From positions 11,177,086-11,241,085 of the forward strand of contig OZ024785.1 of assembly GCA_964017065.1 (NCBI GenBank): a stretch of 64,000 nucleotides of DNA. The letters run 5' to 3'. Source of the stretch: Haliclona indistincta. Its lineage: Eukaryota > Porifera > Demospongiae > Haplosclerida > Chalinidae. Position 1 is the first letter of the stretch, and the number at the start of each line of letters is the position of its first letter. Shown here in pieces: positions 21,926 through 32,105 of this stretch. A model generated the notes under the pieces. It was given only the letters and a program-made list of their open reading frames with translations. It made no database searches and was not told where the DNA came from. The position numbers were made by a program, and so were the translations under genes.

Positions 21926-22380
21926 ATGTAAAGTTGGAAAAGACCTGCTGCGCCTTCGTCTTCAAGCTGCAAGAGGAAAGTTACCTTTGCTACTTTTAAC
22001 AAGTGGAAATTACAGTTCGAAAAAGACTACACCACGATGTCATGCGACATAAGTAACGGACGATCACGTGGAGACGCTATGGTGCCGCAAGCTTGTAGAA
22101 CTTGAGCACGAAACTGCTTTTAACGGGATGAATAATTTCTCAAAGGCCTGGATAGTTGGATCAAGCAACCAAAAAACCAGCAATGTAAGTGACCGTGCTA
22201 CCAGCGAGCAACATCGTGTTGCCACAGCACACGTCACCTCAGCAGCAGCCAAGGCCCGTTGAATCAACCAATAACCAGCTATTCACCGATTGCACGCAGT
22301 CTTCTCGTGGCAGTGCAGGAGCGCATGAAACGCAAATTTAACAATTGCTACGTTTTGGCTAAAGGGAGCATGCATGAGCT
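21926..22380 (+). pseudogene. hAT transposase N-terminal fragment (ZNF862/KIAA1586-like)
   Basis: A first frame gives CKRKVTFATFNKWKLQFEKD; the next gives LWCRKLVELEHET, NNFSKAWIVGSSNQKTSNVS and EQHRVATAH; then QPITSYSPIARSLL and MKRKFNNCYVLAKGS. This order (KRKVxxxTFxKW, Cys pair, NFSKAW..GSTNQKTSN, H) is the zinc-finger head of hAT-type ZNF862-like proteins. At least two frame changes separate the pieces, and the transposase core is absent. Confidence 0.65.
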
Positions 22381-22936
22381 TCAGCAAATACATTGCTCAC
22401 TTATCTCACCAGCAATAATTATGCATGCATCACTTATCACTGACCAAATCACTGATTGTATTCAGTTACTACTCAATAATAATTGCAAACAACGATAATT
22501 ACTATCAATGAATATTAATGATGTCGGATCACGTCCGTTCAAAGTTGTGCTGGTCTGACATCATGTCAGACCAGCCGTTAAAAATTATAATGCACACTGC
22601 AAGGTATGTCCATACTCAATTCTAGTTTAATAATGATGACAAAATATTATTGCTAACACAGGACTGAATTTCTGGAAGATACCTAGTCGAATGATATATG
22701 CAATGGAGAAGAAAGTCATAAGCAGATACATAGTAGTCAGGCGTAGCCACACCCATCGCATGCGTTCCTTCGGATGGGTCAGGAGACATTAGTATACTCT
22801 AGTTGTCATTCAGGAACGTAGCGCTACGCAATAGTTACGAGATGAATATTGTTAATCACGTGTTGATATTTTAATAACCACGATGTAATAACTGAGGTCT
22901 GGGTTTGGCTATAAAAGAAACTCGTGTGCCCACGAG
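22381..22936. other. No gene; small palindrome
   Basis: AT-rich region. A short hairpin (acccatcgcatgcg...ggatgggt) lies near 22750-22780. The upstream region of the DUF6589-type gene is probably the last 100 bp. Confidence 0.3.
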
Positions 22937-23959
22937 ATGGCAGGTGTAGTGACTTTTGTTGCATGTGGTTTGCTGATTGAAAAACCATATGAGAGACGGT
23001 GTTTGGCCAGATGTGACAGTGATTTGCTTGCTTTGTGGAAGAGTACTTTGCAGAGAGTGTTGGACAAAAGGAGCGAAGCTAATGACAGCATTATTCTTGA
23101 TGAAATAGGGAAAGATGAACACAGCTATTTGTGCAGGAAATGCCTTTATACTTATCAAAAGGTAAATTTGTAAAAAGCATGCGATCTGGGCTGATCTGGC
23201 TGATTGAAGCTATAAACTGACATCATGACCCATATGGATGTATAGGTACTGAAGTCTAATACAGTAATTGAAGAGGGTGCTGTTGGAGCAGTCAAATTTC
23301 TTGTCGAAAGTGAGCAGACATGTTTTCACCCACCTCCAACAAAACGATCAAGGATGTTGCCAATGTTGGTTACATCTACAAGTTCATCATCAGTTGTACG
23401 ATCACCAGAAGTTGCTGTAAGCTAACTGAAATAATTTATTGTTATGTATATACTTAGATCCAAGTGAACTATAAGAAGCCGCGGACTTATCCACTGACAC
23501 CGACTCGGAAGCACCTTGGGAAGGCAGTTGCCAGAGGGAGCAAGAAAAGTGTTGCGATAGAGTGTTTGAAGGATCCAGCTACAAGAAAATTCCTACTGAA
23601 AGGAATAGGTGTTTTAGTCCGAAATGAGCTCAAGTCTATGTGCATGGATTCCAGGTCTTCTATTTCTTCGGAAAACAGCGACTCACGATCTGAAGAATTT
23701 TATTTGGGACACTCTATTGAATGAGGCGTCTGAGACTGCTCCAGTACTATTAGAACTCCTGCAGCAGTGCACACAAACTAGACGGCTTCGTTCGAATAGG
23801 CATGCTGTAATTGGCATGCGTCTTTCAATCCTCCTGAAGCAAAGATATCCAAAGATGAGTTTGGTTCAGAGAATCGTTACACTAATTCTGTATGCTGGTC
23901 ACTGTGGAAAGCAGGTATTATGATATAACTTCATTAATGATTCTTATTGTATACTTCCT

Positions 23960-24135
23960 GTTGAGATCAAAGACACCGCCCGTGCATTAAATCCGCTAGC
24001 GCACTCTCAGGCAAACCACAGTGCATTATCAAAAATAATGCACTGCCATTTCCCATTGAAAAGCAATGGGAAGAGAGTGTCCAGTGCATTATCAGAAATA
24101 TCTGCACTGGCGGTGGTTCGTTTGATCAGACCACA
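23960..24135. repeat. Inverted-repeat segment in the DUF6589 gene insertion
   Basis: gatcaaagacaccgcccgtgca on the left pairs with tgcactggcggtggttcgtttgatc on the right. The centre holds further small palindromes around tgcattatcaaaaataatgca. A similar phrase, tttcaaagacgccacccgtgg, precedes the intact Crypton (15989-16010), suggesting a shared terminal sequence. Confidence 0.55.
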
Positions 24136-24221
24136 CTTCCTGTCGACGACTTTATACCATCACATGGTCCCAATACTAGTGGGTACAAATTAATCAAATT
24201 CATACTAAACAAACAGCCATT

Positions 24222-24650
24222 TTACTTGGCAAAGTTGTCGAGAGAACAAGTTTGATAGATTAACAGGAACGCTTGAAGTAGAAGTAGGACTTGACATACG
24301 ATATAGACCACACAAAGGGATTTCGGAGGATAGGGCTTCCCGCTCTCCTGCCTAGTTTCCAAAATAAACTTGCACAACCATTTTATAACTATCACAGGAT
24401 TACAGTGAAGTAAGTCTTGTGGCACCGGTTAAGAAGAAGTTGCCATACCGGTTTCTTTCATCCATTTATCAAAATATCTCAACCCCACGCGTTCACTTGT
24501 AGACGCGTTGTCTGGAACAACTCCATCGGCAGCTTCTATCACATCTGCGCCAGAAGCGACTACAAATCGAGAACTGGGAGCCAACTCCGTCTTCTTTCGT
24601 CGTAATGATAGAGATAGACGGAGCTTGTAGTATCAGGGCTACCTTCAGCC
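24222..24650 (-). pseudogene. Crypton recombinase N-terminal fragment
   Basis: Minus strand. A start-like MAEGSPDTTSSVYLYH (about 24650) is followed by DVIEAADGVVPDNASTSERV, YFDKWMKETG, an in-frame stop, and DLLHCNPVIVIKWLCKFILE then TRQESGKPYPPKS. This aligns block by block with the intact Crypton (DLLDKCDVSKINYWLARFVV ... GQPYPPKT). The catalytic domain is absent. It lies inside the DUF6589 gene. Confidence 0.72.
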
Positions 24651-24717
24651 ATCTTGAAACGAACACATGGGATTCGCGCATGCGCATTGATCTCAACAGG
24701 AAGCACAATAAAACAAT

Positions 24718-24890
24718 TAACGTATGGTTCCTTCGTGCATTATCGGATTTATCCGCACTCGCTTCCGGTCTCGTAGCTAAAAATAGCGCACTCGGGCTCC
24801 GCCCTCGTGCGCTATTTTTACCTACTCGACCGGAAGCTCGTGCGGATAAATCCGATAATGCACTCGGAACCATACGTTAACTATTACTTA
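24718..24890. repeat. ~170-bp near-perfect palindrome upstream of the Crypton relic
   Basis: Arms begin aacgtatggttcc and end ggaaccatacgtt; internally cattatcggatttatccgca is mirrored by tgcggataaatccgataatg, and the centre is gcgcactcgggctccgccctcgtgcgc. Arms of about 80 bp pair with few mismatches. It lies on the upstream side of the minus-strand Crypton fragment. Confidence 0.85.
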
Positions 24891-26318
24891 TTGTTTCGTT
24901 GTGTATGCAGGTGTATGACAGGCTGCAAAGGGTGAATGTGACAATGTCTCACAAGTCCAGTGTACGTTTGGTTACCAAGATTGGTGAGGGATTTGACAGC
25001 AGAGTAGCAGAGTGGAAAGAAAATGGAATCAACCAACTCAAGATACTTCATCAGGGATGATAAAGATTAATTATTTAAACATGTTGTACAATATGCATGA
25101 TGTTATTTCTGTACACAGGATGAAGATGTCACTTCTTGCACGGTCGATGAAGAAGACTTCGACTTGAATGATATTGAAGATTTCAACTTGGATGATAATG
25201 AAGAAGCCATAATGTTATTGAATCTGATCATAATGTTATTGAATCTGGTGATGAATATGATGATGAAGCTGGTTCTCTAACCCCACAAATGTTGCCTCTG
25301 ACATCTGATGATGAATTTGATGAGTTTGATCTGTCAGAAAATGATGAGTCACTGATAGAAATATCAGAAGATGATTCAGGTCAGTGTGCATTCATTACAA
25401 GCTGCATACATACATGCCAGATGTACGCAAGGCTTGCAAATAAATTAAGCAATGCAAGCCATTATTATAGTTTCTATACATGCATACAGTTTCACTGCTT
25501 GATCGAGATTCAAGCTACACAGAGACAACACTGATAGAAGCAGAGCCTGCCATGAATGCAGACTTGGATCCAGACCAGGAGACAACCCCGAAAGAGAGAA
25601 AACAGGAATTGGGCTACAAAATTATAGGCGACAATTTGGACAAGACTGTGAAGGCTAGGTACATGCGAGATGGGGCTAGAAACCAATCGCTACACTATTT
25701 CCACTTTTTGGTGTCAAGAACAGAGTCGATTTGAGCAACGTGCCTGATGTTCATCCACAAACGTGTATGCCAAGTCCAGAGCTTAAGTCAGTTATGTTGT
25801 TGCCATCAGCAGAGGATGACAAGGAACTCCATAGGCTGTTCGCTGTACATGTGTCTCGTGTTCTTGCTACTCATGTTCCTTACTTCAAACTCGCATTTGA
25901 CGATGTCGTGGAGTGGCATATCAAACATAAATACTACTCTGAAATGTCTATGGCATCAGAAGTGGTGAGTCCTTTTTGCCCAAAAGGTGCATTTATTATT
26001 AAATTTTTCTTCACACAAAGGTACCCCTTGGTGTTATCGCAAAAAATGAGAACAAGGGTGATGACATGGTAGAGATAATGTACCACATCCACAAGTATGT
26101 TCCCCTAGTCATAACTGAAGATGACCCATCTAGAACAGAGATTCCATCAAGATCGCTGATTCAGAAAGTGCTTTTTGGAGGTGACCAACTCACAGCAGCA
26201 CGAGCAAGAGGGGCACAAAGAGCCAAAGTAAATTCTTTTATCCAACTTTACGGCTAGATGGAATCATACCATGTGCAGAGGACTGGCATACCAAGATGAA
26301 CTTTTTTGAGGTTTGCAA

Positions 26319-26565
26319 TGAAAAACCAGAGGAGTCTGCAAGTGAAGAGGAGCAATTAATTTTGAACATGTCTGCACTATGTGATTCTGATGCCAGCAGT
26401 ACTAGTAGTGATGCTACCTGTCCAACTTGTGGGCTGGTTTATGGTGAAGATAGTTCTGTGTGGATCTTTTGTGACACATGCGAGACATGGTTTGATCTAG
26501 AGTGCTCTGGTTGTGACCCAGATAATATTCCAAGTGACTTTGTGTGCAAACTCTGCAGTAAATAG
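26319..26565 (+). CDS. C-terminal PHD-like finger joined to the DUF6589 gene
   Basis: After an acidic linker (PEESASEEEQ) the frame reads CPTCGLVYGEDSSVWIFCDT and continues CETWFDLECSG ... FVCKLCSK to a TAG at 26563-26565. The seven Cys fit a PHD finger, but the usual His in 'WFHxxC' is Asp (WFDLEC), which would weaken zinc binding. It follows directly on a truncated DUF6589 core. Confidence 0.65.
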
Positions 26566-26877
26566 TATTTGTCCCATAATAGGGACTGTGTCTAATAATA
26601 CGTTTTGTTGGTTACTGTCAATAATTATTGCCTGTAGTTGTAAGCAGTCTCTTAATTTGAAGTATTTTGTATCAGTTGTGACAGATAGTGACATATCTTA
26701 CTTCAACTTGAATTTGGCTGACACACCTACTTCCTTGATTGCAAACAGGAAGAGGAAGTGTTCAAGTGTCTGATAATTGGGGAATGTACTCTAAAATTTA
26801 TTTGAAAGTGTTATTAGTGAAAGTGTTATTTATTCAAAGCCACTCCTGATTCCCGAGCATCCAGAGCAACTTCTGTA

Positions 26878-27190
26878 ATGGAAGATTTAGAAGATCGATA
26901 TAAAGATCGCCATTTCTTTTTCTATTCTCATGATGTAAGATACATTTGTAAATTCTTGCCAGTATTAGCATGTATTTATATGTTTTTAGGTCGAACAATT
27001 AACCCTTCATGCTGAGGCTCATCATCACGAAGTAGTAGATCCGTTAGACAGTAATCCAACTAGGGGACTTTTGAGCTGGGCATTAAACCCATGCAGCGAC
27101 AGCATTTTGAGGCAAGACAGAAGCAGTCTGTTAACCCAAATGAGCAAATAGACTTCTTGTGGAGGAGTAATGATAGTAATGTAAGTACTC
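26878..27190 (+). CDS. Short exons of an unrecognised gene
   Basis: ATG at 26878 opens MEDLEDRYKDRHFFFYSHD before a gtaaga donor (26936); after a tttttag acceptor (about 26990) the frame reads VEQLTLHAEAHHHEVVDP and ends at a stop near 27149. No domain recognised. It may be the head of the Mutator-like fragment at 27616, but no motif supports that. Confidence 0.3.
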
Positions 27191-27370
27191 CATTTTTACA
27201 GATGATCAACAACTAAGAGATACAAATGAAGAAGGTTAGTACAGTGCAATACTGGCTCTAATTTTACCATAGATCATACAATCAAGACACTGGTGCAGAA
27301 CAGCCAGCACAGGAACATACTGTGCGTGAGACTCACTTTGACAATAGTAATGACAGCTGTGACCAGCAAG

Positions 27371-27612
27371 TGGAGTGGAGTACTTACATTAGTACTTATG
27401 GAGTACTTATGGAGTACTTATGGAGTACTTATTAGTACTTATGGAGTACTTATTAGTACTTATGGAGTACTTATTAGTACTTATGGAGTACTTACTTACA
27501 TTAGTGGAGTACTTACATTAGTACTTATGGAGTACTTATGGAGTACTTATGGAGTACTTATTAGTACTTATGGAGTACTTACTTACATTAGTGGAGTACT
27601 TACATTACATTA
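27371..27612 (+). repeat. Minisatellite of TTATGGAGTAC / TTAGTAC units
   Basis: About 240 bp built from 11-bp ttatggagtac and 10-bp ttattagtac units in 11-, 21- and higher-order patterns, with interspersed cattagtggagtacttac. The open frame across it (STYGVLISTYGVL) is a by-product. It sits directly upstream of the Mutator-like coding fragment, as if expanded in or near an intron. Confidence 0.88.
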
Positions 27613-28330
27613 CTTGCTTTGTGGAGGACACGCTGCATGCGCTCACGGAAACATGCTTAAAAAGCTAATGAATAAGCGAAGTTTCACTGCTAAAGAGATA
27701 GAAAACCTGAAGGATAAGTATCCTGCTGTGCTTAGACTAAAGTGTCGATGTCCAAAAAAGCACAGGTCTGGCTGTGGCTGCATGACAGAAATGTTTGTCA
27801 AGGTAGCACGAAAAAATTTCTCCAGAGCCCTGCATGATGCAGGAACTGATCCTGAAACATTCAAGAAGCGAGTTCTGAAAATTCAAGAAGGTCACGTGTT
27901 AGCGAGTGCTTGTGGAATACTTGGTATCACAAACCTCGATGATGATGCCGAGCTACCACAAGGAATACAGCAAGCTTCAGTCAAACGCAAATGGGGATAT
28001 GTTCGGTCTCTTGCCAAACAAGTGGTAGACAAATGGTCTTTAATGGACATCACGAGTGATCATTCCAGGAAGACATCATAAGGCATTTAAACTCATTAAG
28101 TTGAATCCAGTGTGGAATTTTAACATGAAAACCACACTTGAATGGATAGAGAATAAGAAAATGCGTTTCAGAAATTTAACACAGTGGTTGCAGAGGATGA
28201 TGAAGTGGAAGATGTGAATATTGAAGTGGAAGATGCGAATGATGAAGATGAATATGACTTGAACAATTACAGTGATGATGATGAACGCATTGAAGAAATG
28301 CTAACTGAGTATGATGAAGATGAACACATG
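27613..28330 (+). pseudogene. Mutator-like transposase fragment with acidic tail
   Basis: The frame reads CGGHAACAHGNMLKKLMNKR, then CRCPKKHRSGCGCMTEMF and ARKNFSRALHDAGTDPETF. The same blocks occur in the intact minus-strand gene at 37428-39821 (CAGHVGRCHTKALTKL, SQGCGCMSDGF, ARINFFCCLVQSGKDPDAF), so this is a divergent relative. From about 27898 it changes to LGITNLDDDAELPQGI, VVDKWSLMDI and stops (28079-28081). About 28170-28330 encodes an acidic segment (AEDDEVEDVNIEVEDANDED) in another frame. The catalytic core before CGGH is absent. Confidence 0.6.
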
Positions 28331-28345
28331 GTATTATAATTATAA

Positions 28346-29480
28346 TTAATTTTTGTTCTCATTACTAACACAAACATCACAGCAGCTAGTTGAATCTACA
28401 TTACATTCATAAGATGAGTCAAAGTACTGAAGAAGTCTGTAACGGCAGCATGTGGTTGTGTTTTCAAGATACCTACGCATAATATTTATTTCGCGATCAC
28501 GAACATTGGATAACTGTTTATGACGTGGGCAATCAGAAGGGCTCCAATAAACTATCGAACGAGCAGCTTGACCATCTCTACCACCACGACCACTCTCTTG
28601 AAAGAAGTCTTCAATGCTGCTTGGTCCTCCATAGTGAATGACGGTGTTGACATCTTTGAGATCTATGCCCATGCCTAGGGCCACAGTAGCAAACACTACT
28701 CTAAGTTGACCATCAGGTTGAGCAAGACTCTTTAAGATGACATCCTTCACAGTCGGTGGAGTGCAAGCGTGAAACATGTCAAACAACCTGTTTTTGCTAA
28801 GTTTCTCAGCCCCTCTTGGTTGGTAAAATTCTTCCCCAAGCTCAAATAGGAAGTGTGTATATAGTTGTGCGCACATGTCCAGTGATCGGCAATAGACAAG
28901 GACACGAGGGGAGCAGCATTTACTCTCCTTAAGAGTATTAAGTACTGGCAACAGGTCAGTTTCTATCTCACCACGTCTTCGAACCTCATAAATATATTCG
29001 GCCTATCAGGAGAAACGGACACAAACACACAATCATACATCTCGAGGCTGTGAGTAATTAATTGTCGGATACTGCGTGTGACAGTAGCAGTACATGCCAA
29101 GAAGGGAATTCCCTTCGGTATAAGTGCCCTGATCTCATTGAGACGTTCATATGCAGGACGGAAATCATTACTCCTGCATGACAATTAAAAAATCATTATT
29201 AATGATCATGCATGTACTGGAAAATATTATTGCTTACCACTTTGATACACAGTGAGCTTCATCTACAGTTACAGCCACAATTTGACCTCCAATCTCAGTC
29301 CTCTGTAGTTTCCTTGTCCAGCTACTACACATGATAGCCTCAGGAGCTCCAAATTAAAATCTACACGTATGAAGATCTTCTTCATTTGCTGAAAGTGCCT
29401 TGTCAACCTTGTGAGATAAAATAGAAGCTTTTACTCTCCTCCTTCTGAGACTTTGAACCTGAGACACCATCAACGATACA
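28346..29480 (-). pseudogene. RecQ-like DNA helicase relic
   Basis: Minus strand. About 29459-29241: VDKALSANEEDLHT, a premature stop, FGAPEAIM and the DEAH box VAVTVDEAHCVSKW before a gtaagc donor. After a tgcag acceptor (29172): LNEIRALIPKGIPFLACTAT (motif III) and SPDRPNIF; a one-base loss in TTTAT near 28988 shifts the frame, and EVRRRGEIETDLLPVL continues. Then VLVYCRS (IV), VFATVALGMGIDLKDVNTVI (V), QESGRGGRDG (VI) and the RecQ zinc-binding module (CCRYRLLQYF ... CCDVC) up to a stop. The Walker A part is not found. RecQ/SF2 helicases of this type are carried by AcademH DNA transposons; its neighbour is a DUF6589 gene. Membership in one element is inference. Confidence 0.75.
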
Positions 29481-29604
29481 AGTAGCCTCGTACCCAGGCC
29501 AATTTCTTAGGAAATTAGGCCTTATATACACTGTAAGCGCATGCGCGTAATTAAGAAACACACGTGCACAGAAATGACGTCCGAAGAGAGGCTGGGTCTA
29601 AGGT

Positions 29605-30573
29605 ATGTCGTCATCCATACGCATGGATAGTACGCGTTCTACTGTCACTTGTCATCTTTGCGCTACAGCTATACCAGGAATCCGAGCCACTGGCTTATTT
29701 ACGCCAACTGGATTGCTGAATCGATGGCAACAAAGAATAGAGTCTCTATTGGAACTCAGCGTTCACAACGATGGACAGCTACCCACCCACATGTGTAGCA
29801 AAAGCAGGTCAAGGTGCAGCAGCTGGAGAAGGCCAGTTCTGAGTTAATGTGATTTTTGCTATTGTACTGGCGTGTTTGATTCTGTTATTATCACAATCAA
29901 CGTTGAGCGGACGAATAGTACCATAATAGTGATGATAAGAATAAAATTAAAAATTGGGCGTTCGATAGGGCTCTCGCTGGGCAGTTGTTCAATCTCGCCT
30001 CATGCATTAGAACGATTGTACTGGTGTTGTTCCCTGACCACCGTGACAAGCAAGTTTTGTGTCATCATCCAGTTTGGCGTTCCAATGGTGAGCAAACAAT
30101 TTTAGTTGGATTTACTTTCCTTTTTTGTTTCTTAGCACTGAATAAGCTAGTTAACAAGCTGCAAGAGAGATTAGAAGCCACCAGGAAAAACCACCCATCT
30201 CGAAAACAACGAGATTATGGCCCTCCATCTATTTCAACTCCTCCAGTCAATGCTCCGCGATGGGCGGTGGAGAAAAGTTATCGGCACAATCTACGTGGAG
30301 CCGAGGACTGCTCGTCATCTTGTTCGACTTCAACACCTGGACCATCACATTCCACCCCAACAAATACATCGAGCACACTGCCATACTATACAGAAACTTA
30401 TCCTTCAGCAAGCTCTGCTACTATTGTGAACTCTCAAATACCATCGACACAAAGAGAAGTTACACCTTCTCGTGGGCGGCTAGTGTCACCCAGAAGCTGC
30501 TACACTAGTGTGCAACATCTGGGTGACACTATCAGTGACTGTAGTCCTACATCATCGGACATTCTCTCTGATT
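29605..30573 (+). CDS. Second gene of the 18-kb family: zinc-finger head and 'WRSNG-LNKL' block
   Basis: The first exon (29605 on) starts MSSSIRMDSTRSTVTCHLCA and has Cys pairs CHLC and, after LPTHMC, a second half that needs a frame change (VQQLEKASSEL). A later exon (about 29984-30088) gives VLVLFPDHRDKQVLCHHPVW and RSNG before gtgagc; the next (about 30136-30573) reads LNKLVNKLQERLEATRKNHP, TPPVNAPRWAVEKSY, then a Ser/Thr/Pro-rich tail ending SDCSPTSSDILSD with a TAA. The blocks WRSxG, LNKL and PPxNxPxWAVxK match the gene at 17867-19615. Function unknown. Confidence 0.5.
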
Positions 30574-30575
30574 AA

Positions 30576-31119
30576 TACTGTGCTGTCCCTATTATGGTTA
30601 TTGTTTACCGGTTGTTTACTAACTAAAATTCGAATTGCGAACAGTATAATATAATAATACTGACTAAAATACGAATAGGGAACGGAAATTATACGGAATA
30701 AATACGAAACATCGTTCTCGAATGGTCCAGATACGTCGTAGTTACGGTATTGTATAAATGAGTATATAATGAAATGCTGGTACCGCGTTACACTCCGTAA
30801 TCAAAAAGATACGGATATAATGCGCACCTAATACGGCGCCGTATTGGTAGTACTGTCTTGCTGTGCTTGGTCCTCTCTGGGCCCATTTGTGCTTCCCTTT
30901 TGAAAATGCCAATGGTTGGATTAGAGAGCTGTACCACGGAAAAAGAAATCCTGAGAAGCAGGTAGAAACTAAAAAATCAAAAAGTCTACATAATTTTATT
31001 ATATGTACATGACTTGATTTATCAAAACAGATTGTGAAGAGGTTCATTGAGCGGCAAAAGCAAGCTGCAACAGTGGCTATCAAGAGCCAAGATGATGATC
31101 AAGCCATTGATCATTATCC
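30576..31119. other. Repeat-like sequence with scattered coding traces
   Basis: 30600-30850 contains many short tacg(g/a)aat and atacg motifs that look like decayed satellite or transposon-end sequence. 31027-31133 encodes IVKRFIERQKQAATVAIKSQ in an open frame of unknown origin, just before the hAT fragment. Confidence 0.3.
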
Positions 31120-31548
31120 ATGCCTGACAACCTAGAAACCTACTTGAGAGAAGCTGGTTTTGAACTAGAACGAATTAAAGTGCAAATTGTGATGCTTCCC
31201 AATGTAATCAAGACAAGCTCTACGTCAATTAAACGAGTAACTTCTGTGAGAACTATCATTAATGCTATGGCAGAAAGCGATATATACAAAGGAATGTTGC
31301 CAGATATCGACAAATTGTTGAAGCTTTATTTGACATTCCCTGTGACTACTGCTACAGTTGAACGCTCCTTTTCATCACTTCGACGTGTCAAGACATATTT
31401 AAGGAGTACTATGACCAGTTGCAGATTGAATAACTTATTTTTACTATATATACATCAGGAAAGAACTGATGCAATTGATTTGTATAAAATAGCTAAAGAC
31501 TTCATTTCTGTTAATAACCGTCGAAAAAAGTATTTTGGTAACTTTTAA
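31120..31548 (+). CDS. hAT transposase C-terminal dimerisation domain (ZMYM1-like)
   Basis: The frame ends with the hAT dimerisation signature: KLYLTFPVTTATVERSFSSL then RRVKTYLRSTMTSCRLNNL and LLYIHQERTDAIDL, finishing NNRRKKYFGNF with a TAA. The rest of the transposase (BED/TTF finger and DDE core) is not upstream in a readable form, so this is the 3' part of a truncated element. The following 165 bp look like its 3' terminus. Confidence 0.8.
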   Translation: MPDNLETYLREAGFELERIKVQIVMLPNVIKTSSTSIKRVTSVRTIINAMAESDIYKGMLPDIDKLLKLYLTFPVTTATVERSFSSLRRVKTYLRSTMTSCRLNNLFLLYIHQERTDAIDLYKIAKDFISVNNRRKKYFGNF

Positions 31549-31714
31549 TCTTTATGGCTGGATTATTCTTGGTAGCACGTTTGCATGTCGAAGATAGCCA
31601 TAAAATCGCTGAAATAACGCCCCTTATGAATATTAATTAGCAAAATTTTTCGGCTCGCTCCACTTGCCTAAATCTTGGGCCCCCCTGCTCAAAAAATCTT
31701 CCTACGCCACTGTA
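31549..31714 (+). mobile_element. 3' end of the hAT element
   Basis: After the transposase stop comes a non-coding stretch ending cctacgccactg, whose reverse complement begins CAGTGGCGTAGG, a typical hAT-type terminal sequence. The internal phrase tgaatattaattag also occurs in the hAT-like MITE at 46528-46834, so the two are related. Confidence 0.6.
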
Positions 31715-31839
31715 CCTTTAATTTCAGTTTTACTGGTGGAAAGTGACTAGAAACACTGACCACCTATAAGCACTGTATCATTTCTCTGTTATGTCTATTA
31801 TGAATCAATAATGAATCATACTTATGAATAATGAATCAG

Positions 31840-31915
31840 GCCTATATAAAAAATATATAGACCTACTCCGCCCTCTTTCCAGGTCTATATACGAAATATA
31901 GACCTACCACATGAA
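31840..31915. repeat. Small hairpin (aggtctatat / atatagacct)
   Basis: aggcctatataaaaaatatatagacct is followed after a pyrimidine-rich spacer by aggtctatatacgaaatatagacct. The two halves are near-palindromes of each other; role unknown. No gene is supported between 31715 and 32105. Confidence 0.6.
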
Positions 31916-32105
31916 AGGGATGACGTCACTATCGTACTATATACATAACTATAATGTTCATGACTGTATGCAGGTACCACATTTCAGCTAAGGTAAGATC
32001 AGGTCATTTATCACTTGGAGAAATTTCCAAAATAAGGGACTTGGCCAGTTGTGAAATTCTAGCTGTACGCAAGCTGCATCCAACTCTGCAACTATAGAAG
32101 AGGCC

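Larger units (their letters stand above)
22937..26318 (+). pseudogene. DUF6589-family transposon protein, multi-exon, several frameshifts
   Basis: Exon 1 (22937-23161) begins MAGVVTFVACGLLIEKPYER and ends with a Cys pair (LCRKC). Exons 23246-23416 and 23457-23921 give YPLTPTRKHLGKAVARGSKK, then KNFIWDTLLNEASETAPVLL and MSLVQRIVTLILYAGHCGKQ. After a 0.9-kb insertion (23940-24900) the gene resumes: VYDRLQRVNVTMSHKSSVRL, an acidic exon, then LGYKIIGDNLDKTVKARYMR, ARNQSLHYFHF, NRVDLSNVPDVHP, VFLLRxxAxHVPYF-like LATHVPYFKLAFDDVV, VPLGVIAKNENKGDDMVEI, LFGGDQLTAARARGAQRAKV and RLDGIIPCAEDWHTKMNFFE. These blocks are those of animal and fungal DUF6589 proteins, probably a transposase. Frame breaks lie near 23660, 25225, 25712 and 26240. 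The part after WHTKM is missing and joins directly to a PHD-like tail. Confidence 0.7.

Noticed and set aside
24493..24873. Basic minus-strand frame beginning MVPSALSDLSAR
   Set aside because: It translates the palindrome and out-of-frame Crypton sequence; the Crypton fragment is in another frame.
27293..27610. Possible membrane-like repeat protein (TYGVLIS)
   Set aside because: It is a by-product of the TTATGGAGTAC minisatellite; no start or conserved domain supports expression.
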